DNA from: an uncultured Eubacteriales bacterium
Lineage (GTDB): Bacteria; Bacillota; Clostridia; Oscillospirales; Oscillospiraceae
DNA: 33,197 nucleotides
Direction of reading: 5' to 3'
NCBI GenBank assembly: GCA_900549485.1
Contig: UROG01000032.1
Coordinates: forward strand, 1 to 33,197
This document shows, one piece after another, positions 15,833 to 24,122 of the stretch. Both the position numbers and the translations under genes were made by a program. Below the pieces are notes generated by a model. It worked only from the letters and a program-made list of their open reading frames with translations, had not been told where the DNA came from and made no database searches. Position 1 is the stretch's first letter, and each line of letters starts with the position of its first letter.

Positions 15833-16966
15833 ATGGTATACATTCTTCAGGTAAATATCATGAGCATGCTGCTGCTCTGCGGCGCTGCTTTTTATATGCA
15901 CGGGTCGAATCGCATCCCGTCCGCCAGGAGCCGCGCCGTCAGCCGGGTCATTATAAGCGCGGCGGCAATGTGCGTTTCCGACATTATATTTGCCGCATGC
16001 AACGGAAAAATGTTTGCCGGCGCGAGAGCGCTGCTGATAATAAGCAATCTGGTGTATTTTGAGGGCGTGATCGGCGTATGCTGGGCATGGCTCAGCTATG
16101 TGGACGTTTCCCTCGGCATCGCGGACAGGAAGACCGTAATTTTTTCGGCAATACCCTTTGTATTCATCAGCGTACTGACGCTGCTTACGCCGCTGACCGG
16201 CTTTATGTTCGGCATTGACGCGCAGAACCTTTATACACGCGGCCGCGGTGTCCATCTCCATTGGGCGGTGGCATGGGGCTATCTGATCACGGCGAGCGTA
16301 AAGGTTCTTGTGCGGATAAAAAAGGCGGACAGCAAGGCAGAAAAGGACAGGCTTCGCCCGCTGTTTGATTTTATAATCCTGCCTGCGGCCGCTTCCGTCT
16401 GTCAGATGCTCTCCTATGGGGTGATCGGGATGCAGTGCGGCGTGGCAATATCCATCGTGCTGATTCTTGCAAGGGAGATGAACGAGCAGATACAGAAGGA
16501 CGCGCTGACAGGTCTGAATAACCGCAGCGCGCTCAGCGTCTATGTCAGGGAGCTTTTGGGAAAGGGTTCGTATGAGCTGCGGGTTTTCATGCTTGATATA
16601 GACGATTTCAAAGTGATAAACGACCGGTACGGACACCGTGAGGGCGACAGGGCGATACGCTTCGTCGCGGATACGCTCAAGGATATCTGCGGCAGCAGCG
16701 GCAAATCGCTCTTTCTCTGCCGCTACGGCGGGGATGAGTTCGTCATTGTCGGGAAAGACATCTCACAGCGGGAGGCCGACGACATTTTTTCTGAAATAGG
16801 CCGTCGGATAAACACGGCAAATGAAGAGATCTTTTCCTCGCGTCTCGGCGTCAGTATGGGTGAGGTAAGCGGACTCTGCTCCTCCGTCGAGGACGCGGAG
16901 AGGCTTCTTGAAACCGCGGACATGAAGATGTACGACGCCAAGCAGTCAAAATACGCGCCCGTATAA
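15833..16966 (+). CDS. membrane diguanylate cyclase (GGDEF domain)
   Basis: The 377-residue protein has six or seven hydrophobic segments over its first 210 residues, a possible sensor, then a GGDEF domain. DALTGLNNRSAL opens the domain, DIDDFKVINDRYGH binds metal and substrate, and RYGGDEF (GGDEF at 299-303) is the intact active site, so it should make cyclic di-GMP from two GTP. The inhibitory RxxD site expected five residues before the motif is absent (LFLC there), so product inhibition is probably lost. ATG 15833 follows AAAGGG; the ATG at 15812 would start only about five bases after transcription begins and lacks a ribosome site. Monocistronic, with terminator. No c-di-GMP receptor or phosphodiesterase is nearby. 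Confidence 0.88.
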   Translation: MVYILQVNIMSMLLLCGAAFYMHGSNRIPSARSRAVSRVIISAAAMCVSDIIFAACNGKMFAGARALLIISNLVYFEGVIGVCWAWLSYVDVSLGIADRKTVIFSAIPFVFISVLTLLTPLTGFMFGIDAQNLYTRGRGVHLHWAVAWGYLITASVKVLVRIKKADSKAEKDRLRPLFDFIILPAAASVCQMLSYGVIGMQCGVAISIVLILAREMNEQIQKDALTGLNNRSALSVYVRELLGKGSYELRVFMLDIDDFKVINDRYGHREGDRAIRFVADTLKDICGSSGKSLFLCRYGGDEFVIVGKDISQREADDIFSEIGRRINTANEEIFSSRLGVSMGEVSGLCSSVEDAERLLETADMKMYDAKQSKYAPV

Positions 16967-16970
16967 TTTA

Positions 16971-17007
16971 AACCGCCGTCGCTTGCACAGCGACGGCGGT
17001 TTTCGGC
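16971..17007 (+). terminator. terminator of the diguanylate cyclase gene
   Basis: AACCGCCGTCGC (16971-16982) and GCGACGGCGGTT (16990-17001) pair perfectly around a seven-base loop and run into TTTTCGG and CTTTTT. Confidence 0.85.
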
Positions 17008-17040
17008 TTTTTAAAGAATCGGTTTTCTTCGACAAATTTA

Positions 17041-17109
17041 ATCCGTCGGCTATGCCGACGCCGCAACTCCTCACTCCTCACTCCTCACTGTATGAAGCGC
17101 CTTGCATCA
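17041..17109 (-). repeat. stop-codon-associated heptamer repeat, copy C
   Basis: Minus strand: the kinase stop TGA, then GCGCTTCATACA, three exact GTGAGGA heptamers, GTTGCGG and the hairpin CGTCGGC-ATA-GCCGACG (17060-17044). It is the most regular of the four copies. Confidence 0.7.
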
Positions 17110-18048
17110 GTCTTCGACGTCGATGTCAAGGCCAAGCTCCCTCGGTAAAAAGCGCGGGCAGGTGTTTTCCGCCACAGTTATGACCGAGGCGGCAAGGCGC
17201 GTGCCTATCTCTACGGCCTCCGACATTGATTTGCCGTAGGTCAGCCCTATCGCAACGCCCGCGCAGAAAGCGTCCCCCGCGCCGGTGGTGTCGCGCACGT
17301 TGACATGCTCTGCCGGATAAACGCCCCTTTCACCCGTGAGGGAGGCATATACCGAGCCGCGGCTGCCGAGCGTCACGACCATCGACGGTATTTTCGCGTT
17401 CACCACGTCCTCGCTGAGCTGCTCACATATCTCCTCCGGCGAAAGGCCGTTATACCTGTTCACGAACAGCAGCTCCGCCTCCTCAAGGTTGCACACGAAG
17501 CAGTCGATCGATTGCAGGAAATCGCGCCGCTGGATGGCGATGCTCATATTGGCGACAACGCCGTACACCCTTTTATTGTATTTCTTGGCAAAGCGGAAAA
17601 CGCTCTTGATAATATCCTTGTCAAGGTCTATCTCCACAAGTATGCTGTCGCATCCGGCAAATATCTCGTCGCCCTTGTCCTCGATAAGCCGCTCAAGTGC
17701 GGATGAATCGGGCCGCTTTGAGATGGAGGCGACTATATCCCCCGTCTCGTCAAAAACTGCCAGCCATATTCCCATTCCGTCCGGCGTTTTCAGGACATAA
17801 TCGGTATTCACCTTATGATTGCCGAGTTTTTTTATGACCTCCTCGCCCTCCGCCGTGTCGTCCACCAGAGAAACGAAGGTCGGGCGAAGCTCAACATTGG
17901 CGATATCCTCCGCCACGTTGCGTCCTACGCCGCCGTGTACCGTCAGCACGTTCCCCGCGTTTCTGCCGCCGGGGATATACTTGCCGCACGGGAAGCCCTT
18001 GATATCCACAAAAACATTGCCTATCACTACGATACCCATATCACCCAT
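17107..18048 (-). CDS. PfkB-family carbohydrate/nucleoside kinase, PsuK-like
   Basis: A 313-residue ribokinase-fold enzyme. The N-terminal signature is HGGVGRNVAEDIA (38-50), and the C-terminal ATP/anion-hole motif is DTTGAGDAF (253-261) with catalytic Asp259. The GGVGRN form and the preceding GNVFVDIKGFP resemble pseudouridine kinase (PsuK) more than ribokinase or fructokinase, but the partner glycosidase PsuG is not nearby, so the substrate stays open. AGGAG precedes ATG 18048. It lies 51 bases behind the metallopeptidase gene in the dapF transcript. The stop codon begins repeat copy C. Confidence 0.82.
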   Translation of the reverse strand: MGDMGIVVIGNVFVDIKGFPCGKYIPGGRNAGNVLTVHGGVGRNVAEDIANVELRPTFVSLVDDTAEGEEVIKKLGNHKVNTDYVLKTPDGMGIWLAVFDETGDIVASISKRPDSSALERLIEDKGDEIFAGCDSILVEIDLDKDIIKSVFRFAKKYNKRVYGVVANMSIAIQRRDFLQSIDCFVCNLEEAELLFVNRYNGLSPEEICEQLSEDVVNAKIPSMVVTLGSRGSVYASLTGERGVYPAEHVNVRDTTGAGDAFCAGVAIGLTYGKSMSEAVEIGTRLAASVITVAENTCPRFLPRELGLDIDVED

Positions 18049-18099
18049 ATCTTTTTCTCCTGTTTTTATATATTAGCGCCGTTTTCTCCGGCGGTCGGG

Positions 18100-18720
18100 T
18101 CAATACAGAAGCCCCTCGTATCCGCGTATTTCCTTCTGCCGCGCTCTCCAGTCCGGCATGAGCGCGTCAAGCTCCGCTCTGAAGCGCGGGGAATGGTCGG
18201 GGCGGATAAAATGGCACAGCTCATGCAGCACCACATATTCAATGCACCTTTCCGGCACGTGGATGAGCGCGGAATTGAACGTCAGCACGCCGCGCACCGG
18301 CTGGCAGCTTCCCCAGCGGCTTTTCATGCGGCGGAACCTTATCTCCGGCAAAGGCACTCCGCGCCGTTCAAATATCGGATACAGCCGTGCGAAAGCGCGG
18401 CTCACCGACTCAACGCACTGCTCCTTGAGCCATGCGTCCCGCTTCCGTTCACTGTCAAACCCGTCCTCGACCTCGCACCCAAGGACGAGCATTTTCCCCG
18501 CCGGGATCTCTCTGCGCCTTTTTCCGGCGCGCTCAGCGGCGTTGAATATAAACTCCGCCTTTGATTCAAGAAACGCCTCTATCATGCTCTCCGGCATCCG
18601 CCGCGGCGCGGAGACGTATATGCTTCCGTCCGGTCTTATGCGCAGGTTGATATTTTTCACCTGCTTGCGCTCAAGCTCATACGTCAGCATCCGCCCGTCA
18701 AGAACAAGCTTTCTCTCCAT
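18100..18720 (-). CDS. YgjP-like (DUF45/SprT-type) metallopeptidase
   Basis: 206 residues with the full signature of the YgjP/DUF45 family: the beta-rich N-terminal half (INLRIRPDGSIYVSAPRRMP), the RRMKSRWGSC motif (131-139) and the zinc site HELCH (166-170) with DHS (175-177) and a downstream W. Members are predicted zinc proteases of unknown substrate. Its ATG shares one base with the dapF stop (TAATG), so it is translated by coupling. The role next to dapF is unknown. Confidence 0.85.
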   Translation of the reverse strand: MERKLVLDGRMLTYELERKQVKNINLRIRPDGSIYVSAPRRMPESMIEAFLESKAEFIFNAAERAGKRRREIPAGKMLVLGCEVEDGFDSERKRDAWLKEQCVESVSRAFARLYPIFERRGVPLPEIRFRRMKSRWGSCQPVRGVLTFNSALIHVPERCIEYVVLHELCHFIRPDHSPRFRAELDALMPDWRARQKEIRGYEGLLY

Positions 18721-19544
18721 TATATTTCAAAAAGCTCTCCCTTGAATACGACCGCCGTCGGACCGGTGATGCAGATATTCCCGACACGGCCGTCCGCCGC
18801 GTCAAGGCTCACATCTATGTCCCCGCCCGGCATATGCACCGTCACATTCTCTCCCGAGGTAAGCCCCAGCACGGCAAGCGCCGCCGCCGTCGAGCCGCAG
18901 CCGGTGCCGCAGGCAAGCGTAAAGTCCTCAACGCCGCGCTCAAACGTGACGGCTTTGAAGCTTCCGTCGGGCAGGGGGCTTACAAAGGTGACGTTTGCGC
19001 CCTTGGGAAACTCCTTCGCCCATCTGAGCGCACACCCAAGCGCACGGAGCTTATCCGTGCTTATCGCGTCCCAGCCGTCAAGTCGGACCACCGCGTGCGG
19101 AAGTCCCGGAACGCCCAGCTCAATGTAAGCGCAGTCGTACTGCGTCCCGTCAACGTTTACCGCCCTGTGCGCGTCGATGACCGACGGGTCGTTGAGGCGA
19201 ACGCGGTAGCGTCTTTCATCTATCCTCCTGCCGACAACAATGCCGGAAGCGGTTTCGACGCGCTGCACCTCGCCGGCAAGCGCGTTTTCATAACCGTAGC
19301 GGCAGATGCATCTTGCCCCGTTGCCGCACATTTCTCCGGAACTGCCGTCGCTGTTGTAAAAAATCATCCCATAGTCGGCGGCGCTGCTGTCGGTGACGAC
19401 CATAAGCCCGTCTGCCCCGACGCCGGTATGGTATGCGCAGAGCTTTACGGCAAGAGCGCTAAGCCGCTCCTCCCCGATCTCCCCGCTGCGGTTGTCTATG
19501 ATCACAAAATCGTTCCCCGCTCCGTGCATTTTGGTAAAGAACAT
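18720..19544 (-). CDS. dapF: diaminopimelate epimerase DapF
   Basis: Converts LL- to meso-diaminopimelate for lysine and peptidoglycan. The 274-residue protein is of normal length, with the entry motif KMHGAGNDFVIID, the first active cysteine Cys73 in GEMCGNGARC and the second, Cys212, in TLACGTGCGST. ATG 19544 has GGGAGG. First gene of an operon with the metallopeptidase and the PfkB kinase. A meso-DAP cell wall and, by way of the same pathway, a dipicolinate supply fit the dpaAB genes 3 kb away. Confidence 0.95.
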   Translation of the reverse strand: MFFTKMHGAGNDFVIIDNRSGEIGEERLSALAVKLCAYHTGVGADGLMVVTDSSAADYGMIFYNSDGSSGEMCGNGARCICRYGYENALAGEVQRVETASGIVVGRRIDERRYRVRLNDPSVIDAHRAVNVDGTQYDCAYIELGVPGLPHAVVRLDGWDAISTDKLRALGCALRWAKEFPKGANVTFVSPLPDGSFKAVTFERGVEDFTLACGTGCGSTAAALAVLGLTSGENVTVHMPGGDIDVSLDAADGRVGNICITGPTAVVFKGELFEI

Positions 19545-19579
19545 AACAGCCTCCCGTGCAAAGTTTTTTATATAAAGTA

Positions 19580-19608
19580 ATTATATTGAAGCAGCGGAAA
19601 AAAAACAA
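19580..19608 (-). promoter_or_regulatory. promoter of the dapF operon
   Basis: Minus strand TTGTTT (19608-19603), 17-base spacer, TATAAT (19585-19580). Confidence 0.65.
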
Positions 19609-19637
19609 GCGTTGATATGGAATATCCGAAATTTTAT

Positions 19638-19645
19638 GTTATAAT
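19638..19645 (+). promoter_or_regulatory. extended -10 promoter for the acyltransferase pair
   Basis: TGTTATAAT (from 19637) is an extended -10 element, and no good -35 box lies at the right distance. It stands about 45 bases before the GTG start of the first acyltransferase. Confidence 0.5.
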
Positions 19646-19692
19646 ATAAAGCAAAACGTTTCGTACATCAAATCCAAGGGAGTGTTTGAAAA

Positions 19693-20811
19693 GTGCCGCA
19701 GACAAAAAAACGCCTTGAGTCCTTCGGTGCGCTGAGAGCGCTATGCTGCCTGTCCGTCATCCTGCTTCATACCCACGTCACCGTATATACGGGTTATCTC
19801 GGCGTCACGACCTTTTTTATCATGTCGGGCTTTCTGCTCGTATACAACTACTATGACCGCACGGAGGTTGACGCGGCGAGCGTGTCTCTGTGCTTCCGAT
19901 TTGCACACGGCAAGGTGAAAAAGCTCTATCCGCTCCACCTTCTCACAATGGCTCTGTTCGTCGCGGAGTATGCCTATGCGCTCATAACCGGACTTGCAAA
20001 GCCGACATTACAGCTTTTTGCGCCGTTTATCGCAAATGTTCTCCTGATCCAGACATGGTTCCCGTCAGAGAACTTCTACTTTTCATTTAATATCGTGTCG
20101 TGGTACCTTTCGGTAAGCGCTTTTCTGTACTTCATGTTCCCGCTCGTTCTCAAAGCCGTGAGACGTCTGCGCAGCACGGCGCAGGCGGCGGTGTTGTGCG
20201 TGCTGCTGTTTGCCGTTCAGGCGGCCGTGTCGTATTACGGCTGTGGCAGCGCATGGCTCGGCGCGCTGCTGGGGCGAAACGGCGGCACGGTGCAGTGGCT
20301 GCTTCAAGTGTTCCCGCCAATGAGGCTTCCGGCGTTCTGGATAGGCTGCAATCTCGGGTATATTTTCCTTAAAACAGAGAAGCGGGTTTTTACCAAAGCG
20401 CAGGCCGCCGCCTTTGAAGCGCTGACCGTGCTCGCGGCGGTATGCTCCCTGTGTACGGGGCTTCTCCCGAAATCCGCACCGCGTCTGCCCGCGTTTTTCG
20501 ATTACTCGCTCAAATATATGCTTCCTGCGGCCATGCTGGTCCTTGCCTTTGCCTATGCCCGCGGTCCCGCTGTGAGGCTGCTGACAAACAGGGTCATGCT
20601 GCACCTCGGCAGGCTCAGCCCGTATATCTATCTTATCCATTATCTGGTGATCGCGGCGGCCGCGCTTGCCGTCACAAGACTGCCGTGCTCATTCACCGTG
20701 CAGCGGGTGCTGTACCTTGTATCCGCCGCAGTGTTCACATATGTATTTTCCGTGCTGTATGCATCACGCTCCCCGCGCAAAAAACGGGAGAGTGCGCAAA
20801 GATGCCGTTGA
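19693..20811 (+). CDS. acyltransferase 3 family membrane protein, copy 1
   Basis: A 372-residue, about ten-helix membrane O-acyltransferase. The N-terminal motif with the conserved histidine is seen (RALCCLSVILLHTHV), followed by FFIMSGFLLVYNY and a basic KVKKLYPLHLL, the usual order in this family, which transfers acetyl or other acyl groups to cell-surface sugars (OatA, exopolysaccharide enzymes). There is no SGNH extension, so it may work without or with a separate transfer domain. Start GTG 19693 with GGGAG ten bases upstream. The paralog follows after 15 bases. Confidence 0.85.
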   Translation: MPQTKKRLESFGALRALCCLSVILLHTHVTVYTGYLGVTTFFIMSGFLLVYNYYDRTEVDAASVSLCFRFAHGKVKKLYPLHLLTMALFVAEYAYALITGLAKPTLQLFAPFIANVLLIQTWFPSENFYFSFNIVSWYLSVSAFLYFMFPLVLKAVRRLRSTAQAAVLCVLLFAVQAAVSYYGCGSAWLGALLGRNGGTVQWLLQVFPPMRLPAFWIGCNLGYIFLKTEKRVFTKAQAAAFEALTVLAAVCSLCTGLLPKSAPRLPAFFDYSLKYMLPAAMLVLAFAYARGPAVRLLTNRVMLHLGRLSPYIYLIHYLVIAAAALAVTRLPCSFTVQRVLYLVSAAVFTYVFSVLYASRSPRKKRESAQRCR

Positions 20812-20826
20812 GAAAGGGGAAAAATA

Positions 20827-21930
20827 ATGAAACAGCGACTTGACGGACTTGATTTTATCCGTGCGGCGGCATGCCTCGGCATACTGTTCTTTCATATGCA
20901 CATAAGCTATACCGGTTTTTTCGCAGTAGCGGTCTTTTTTGCGCTCTCCGGCTTTCTGATGACATACAACGCCCTTGACCGGCCGGAGGAAAGCGCACCC
21001 TGCCTGAAGACAAGCGTGTCCTTTGCCCTTAAACGCACGAAAAAGCTTTACGGGCTGTACCTGATCACGCTGATTTTCCCGCTTCTTGAGCAGATCTACG
21101 GCGTCGCTTCGGGGCTTGGAAAGCTTGATGGTCAGCTTGTGCTCAGGATAGTGTCGAATGTTCTGCTGCTGCAATCGCTTGTACCCGACGTCAACACTGC
21201 GTTTTTCATGAACGGCGTCGCTTGGTATATGTCCACATCGCTGTTTTTATATATGGCGTTCCCTTATATCATCCGCCGCATCAGAAGGCGCAGCGGCCGG
21301 CGCGAGGCCTGGCGCGTGATAATCATCACCTTTTTTGCACAGGCGGCCGGCATATATCTGTTCACTTCCCTTGCGAAGCGATTTGTGCCGGCTGATTATT
21401 ACAGCGGGGCGGATGTCGCGCAGTGGCTTGCTTACGTTTCCCCCTTCTCCCGTATAGCGGATTTCATCATTGCCTGCAATTTCGCATATCTTTTCAAAAA
21501 CCGCTCTCAGACGACGAGATCCGCCGCCGCGGCGACCGCCGCAGAATGCGGAGCGCTCATTCTGGCGTTTGTGACGGAGCGTTTTTTTGAACTGAATATG
21601 CTTCCCGCAGCGACGGTTTACTGCACGGCGTTCATTCCCGCGGCGTCGCTGCTGATATGGGAATTTGCCCGCAGCGAAGGCTATATTTCCCGCGCCATGA
21701 ACAATGCCGCCGTCTGCTTCATATCGGCTCTCAGTCATTATGTTTTTCTCATCCACCCGATAGTCATAATGGTGCTGACGATCATAATAACCCGTCTGCC
21801 CCTGTCGGCGGGAGTTCAGCGGCTTATTTTCCTGTTTGCCGTTCCGCTGTTTACGTTTTCCCTTTCCGTTCTGTACAGAAAATTTGAGCGGAGAAAACGT
21901 TCGCTTACCAACTCCGCTCTCCGCTCTTGA
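20827..21930 (+). CDS. acyltransferase 3 family membrane protein, copy 2
   Basis: 367 residues with the same order of motifs: RAAACLGILFFHMHI with the conserved histidine, VFFALSGFLMTYNAL, then RTKKLYGLYLI. It is clearly paralogous to the gene just upstream, though much diverged. GAAAGGGG precedes ATG 20827. The last residues (NSALRS) and the stop codon lie within the heptamer array of repeat copy D, so the natural C-terminus may have been changed by the repeat. The acceptor sugar is unknown. Confidence 0.85.
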   Translation: MKQRLDGLDFIRAAACLGILFFHMHISYTGFFAVAVFFALSGFLMTYNALDRPEESAPCLKTSVSFALKRTKKLYGLYLITLIFPLLEQIYGVASGLGKLDGQLVLRIVSNVLLLQSLVPDVNTAFFMNGVAWYMSTSLFLYMAFPYIIRRIRRRSGRREAWRVIIITFFAQAAGIYLFTSLAKRFVPADYYSGADVAQWLAYVSPFSRIADFIIACNFAYLFKNRSQTTRSAAAATAAECGALILAFVTERFFELNMLPAATVYCTAFIPAASLLIWEFARSEGYISRAMNNAAVCFISALSHYVFLIHPIVIMVLTIIITRLPLSAGVQRLIFLFAVPLFTFSLSVLYRKFERRKRSLTNSALRS

Positions 21931-22044
21931 CTCTCCGCTCTTAACTCTCCCCTCTTTTTATCCGTCGGCTTTGCCGACACAATAACTCCTCACTCCTAAC
22001 TCCTAACTCCTCACTGAATGAAACTCTTCACTGTATAAAGCTCA
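21908..22044 (-). repeat. stop-codon-associated heptamer repeat, copy D (longest)
   Basis: Minus strand: the dpaB stop TGA, GCTTTATACAGT, GTGAGGA/GTTAGGA heptamers, GTTATTGT, hairpin GTCGGC-AAA-GCCGAC (21978-21964), then a second heptamer array of AGAGCGG/AGAGTTA units that extends into the 3' end of the acyltransferase gene. Two convergent genes therefore both end inside it. Confidence 0.7.
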
Positions 22045-22614
22045 TCGCAGTATCGGCTGGATCTGCCAGCCGCGCAGCGCGGCCTCGACGCTCTTTTCCA
22101 GGAGTGAAAAATCCGCCTGAAGGGAGCGCGGCTTTGCGGCGGGATCGTCCTGCGCAAACGGGACAAAGTACACGTTCTTCCGGTTGAGCAGCTTCCCGAT
22201 ATTCTCTGCCGAGCCGGAAAGCCCGTCGTTTGTCGAAAAGGCGATTATAAGCGGTCTGCCGTTCCTGAGGTGCGCTTTCGCCGCCATTGTGACGGAGCTG
22301 TCGGTTATCCCGTTTGCGAGCTTTGCAAGCGTGTTGCCCGTGCAGGGCGCTATCAGCAGCGCATCCATCGGCGTTTTCGGGCCAAGCGGCTCCGCCTCCG
22401 CCATCGTCGTGACGACCTCTCTGCCGCACAGTTCGGCGAGACGTTTTATATTCTCCGCCGCCGTGCCGAAGCGTGTATCGGTTTCGGCGGCGGTTTCGCT
22501 CATTATCGGTATCAGCTCATACCTTTCCCTGAGCGCCTGCGCGGCTGAGAACAGCTTTTCATATGTGCAGTACGACCCGCACAGCGCAAGGCCGAGACGT
22601 TTTTTCCCCTCCAT
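22042..22614 (-). CDS. dpaB: dipicolinate synthase subunit B (SpoVFB)
   Basis: A 190-residue flavoprotein-fold protein. The start GLALCGSYCTYEKLF and the core MDALLIAPCTGNTLAKLANGITD are the DpaB signatures. With DpaA it oxidises the dihydrodipicolinate precursor of the lysine pathway to dipicolinic acid, which fills the spore core as calcium salt. It lies three bases behind dpaA with AAGGAG at the junction. Its stop codon begins repeat copy D. Strong sign of an endospore former. Confidence 0.93.
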   Translation of the reverse strand: MEGKKRLGLALCGSYCTYEKLFSAAQALRERYELIPIMSETAAETDTRFGTAAENIKRLAELCGREVVTTMAEAEPLGPKTPMDALLIAPCTGNTLAKLANGITDSSVTMAAKAHLRNGRPLIIAFSTNDGLSGSAENIGKLLNRKNVYFVPFAQDDPAAKPRSLQADFSLLEKSVEAALRGWQIQPILR

Positions 22615-22617
22615 GTC

Positions 22618-23499
22618 CTACTCCTTTCCGGAGCGTTCACCCGGGCAGTGCCGCTCCAACCACCGTTTTATGTACTCCGCGCAGCTGCGCGGCGAAAACC
22701 GGCCGGGCAGCCCCGGCGCATGAACCGCTTTAAGCCCTATGTTCCGTGCAAGCTCCGCGTCAAACCCGCCCGGTGCGGACGCAAGCTCCAGAAGCAGCGC
22801 GCCTTCCGGTACGCCGCACAGCGCCGCACTTGAGAAAACTCTGGCGGGGACGGTGTTGACGATATAATCGAACGCTCCTGCGGCGCTTTCCAGCTCCTGA
22901 AGGGGAACGGCGTGAAAGCCCGCTCTCTCCGCTTCCGACAGCGCCTTTACGCTTCTTGCCGACACCGTCGTCTCCGCGCCCATTGCGCGCAGCCTCTCCG
23001 CCAGCGCCCTGCCTATCCTTCCGTACCCGCTGACAAGCGCTCTGCCGCCCATGAGCGCCCCGTCGCTTTCGCAGATAAGCACGCCGATCGCCGCCTCGGC
23101 GGTGAGTTCGGCGTTGTACGCGGCAAATTCCTCGTCCCGCATCAAATCAAGCGTGCGCACGCCCGACGCCTCGGCGGCAAACACAAGCTCCCTGCTCAAT
23201 CCCCCGCCGACAAGCAGCTGACCCGCATTGAGGGATGCGGCAATCTCCGCCGTGCTCAGCCGCTTATCGCTCAGCGGCGCGTTTATCGCCCCGCCCTTTT
23301 CCGCCGGTATCGGCAGCAGCACGCACTCCGCCCCGTAAAGGCACGACAAAAGGCACGCGCACTGCACGCACCCGTCGATCTCCGCCTTTTCCGCCGCGTA
23401 GCAATGCACCGTTTTTCCGTCCCGTGCCAGCGCCTCCGCCAGCAGCACCGTGCGCCTGTCTCCGCCTATGATCGCATATTTCAGATCTGTCACCTCCAT
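22618..23499 (-). CDS. dpaA: dipicolinate synthase subunit A (SpoVFA)
   Basis: 293 residues with an N-terminal dipicolinate synthase A domain (LKYAIIGGDRRTVLLAEAL) and a Rossmann domain with GYGRIGR (158-164) for NAD(P). It is the oxidoreductase subunit of dipicolinate synthase in the mother cell. The start is doubtful: ATG 23499 overlaps the only ribosome site (GGAGGTGA), which is at the right distance for a CTG at 23484. The homologous Bacillus protein begins with a few residues before LKIAVIGGD, which speaks for ATG 23499. The usual neighbours asd and dapA are absent. A SigK promoter could not be identified. Confidence 0.92.
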   Translation of the reverse strand: MEVTDLKYAIIGGDRRTVLLAEALARDGKTVHCYAAEKAEIDGCVQCACLLSCLYGAECVLLPIPAEKGGAINAPLSDKRLSTAEIAASLNAGQLLVGGGLSRELVFAAEASGVRTLDLMRDEEFAAYNAELTAEAAIGVLICESDGALMGGRALVSGYGRIGRALAERLRAMGAETTVSARSVKALSEAERAGFHAVPLQELESAAGAFDYIVNTVPARVFSSAALCGVPEGALLLELASAPGGFDAELARNIGLKAVHAPGLPGRFSPRSCAEYIKRWLERHCPGERSGKE

Positions 23500-23561
23500 A
23501 AATCATGATATTCATACAGCTTATCCTTTGTTCGGGGAATCTTTTTTGGCTATTTGATTAA

Positions 23562-23591
23562 TTGACCGCGCGGCGAAATAGGTGGTATAAT
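23562..23591 (+). promoter_or_regulatory. promoter of the dihydrofolate reductase gene
   Basis: TTGACC (23562-23567) and TATAAT (23586-23591) with an 18-base spacer; the gene starts 48 bases later. Confidence 0.65.
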
Positions 23592-23639
23592 GTATGATGT
23601 TAAGGGTTTTGAATTTTCTTCGTACAAGGAGCTTTTTAT

Positions 23640-24122
23640 ATGGACGCGATTGTTGCTGTTACCGATGATTGGGGAATTGGCTCAGACGGCACGCAGAGTA
23701 TTGTGCTCAAGGCCGACAGGGAATTTTTCAGGGCAATGACCAAGGGCGCCGCGATCATCGTCGGCAGACGCACGCTTGAGGATTTTCCCTGCGGGAAGCC
23801 TTTGAAGGATCGCGTCAACATCGTCGTCACGCGCCGCGACATAGAGGTCGAGGATGCGATCGTCGTACACACCACTGAGGAGGCGACGGAGCTTGCCGCA
23901 AAATACGACAGATGCATGGTCGTAGGCGGGGCGAGTATTTATATGCAGTTCTTTCCCGATCTTGAGCGTATCTATGTTACAAAGATAAACACCCACGCGC
24001 CCTCCACCGCGTTTTTCCCAAACCTTGACCGAAACCCCGCGTTTGAGATCGAATACGAAGGCGAGGAGCAGGAAGAAAACGGTATTCCCTTCCGCTTCTG
24101 CACCTATAAGAGAATAGAGTGA
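23640..24122 (+). CDS. folA: dihydrofolate reductase
   Basis: A 160-residue NADPH-dependent reductase that regenerates tetrahydrofolate. Seen are the start DAIVAVTDDWGIGSDG, the substrate-side acid in LKADREFFRAMT, the nucleotide motif IIVGRRTLEDFP and the second one, MVVGGASIYMQFFP, then an end typical of FolA. AAGGAG lies nine bases before ATG 23640. RibD-C-like reductases are related, but length and motifs favour FolA. No thyA is beside it. Its stop codon abuts that of the convergent spoIID. Confidence 0.88.
   Translation: MDAIVAVTDDWGIGSDGTQSIVLKADREFFRAMTKGAAIIVGRRTLEDFPCGKPLKDRVNIVVTRRDIEVEDAIVVHTTEEATELAAKYDRCMVVGGASIYMQFFPDLERIYVTKINTHAPSTAFFPNLDRNPAFEIEYEGEEQEENGIPFRFCTYKRIE

Noticed and set aside
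23500..23580. SigK promoter for dpaA
   Set aside because: A GTATGAATA sequence resembles the -10 element, but no -35 element stands at the right distance.
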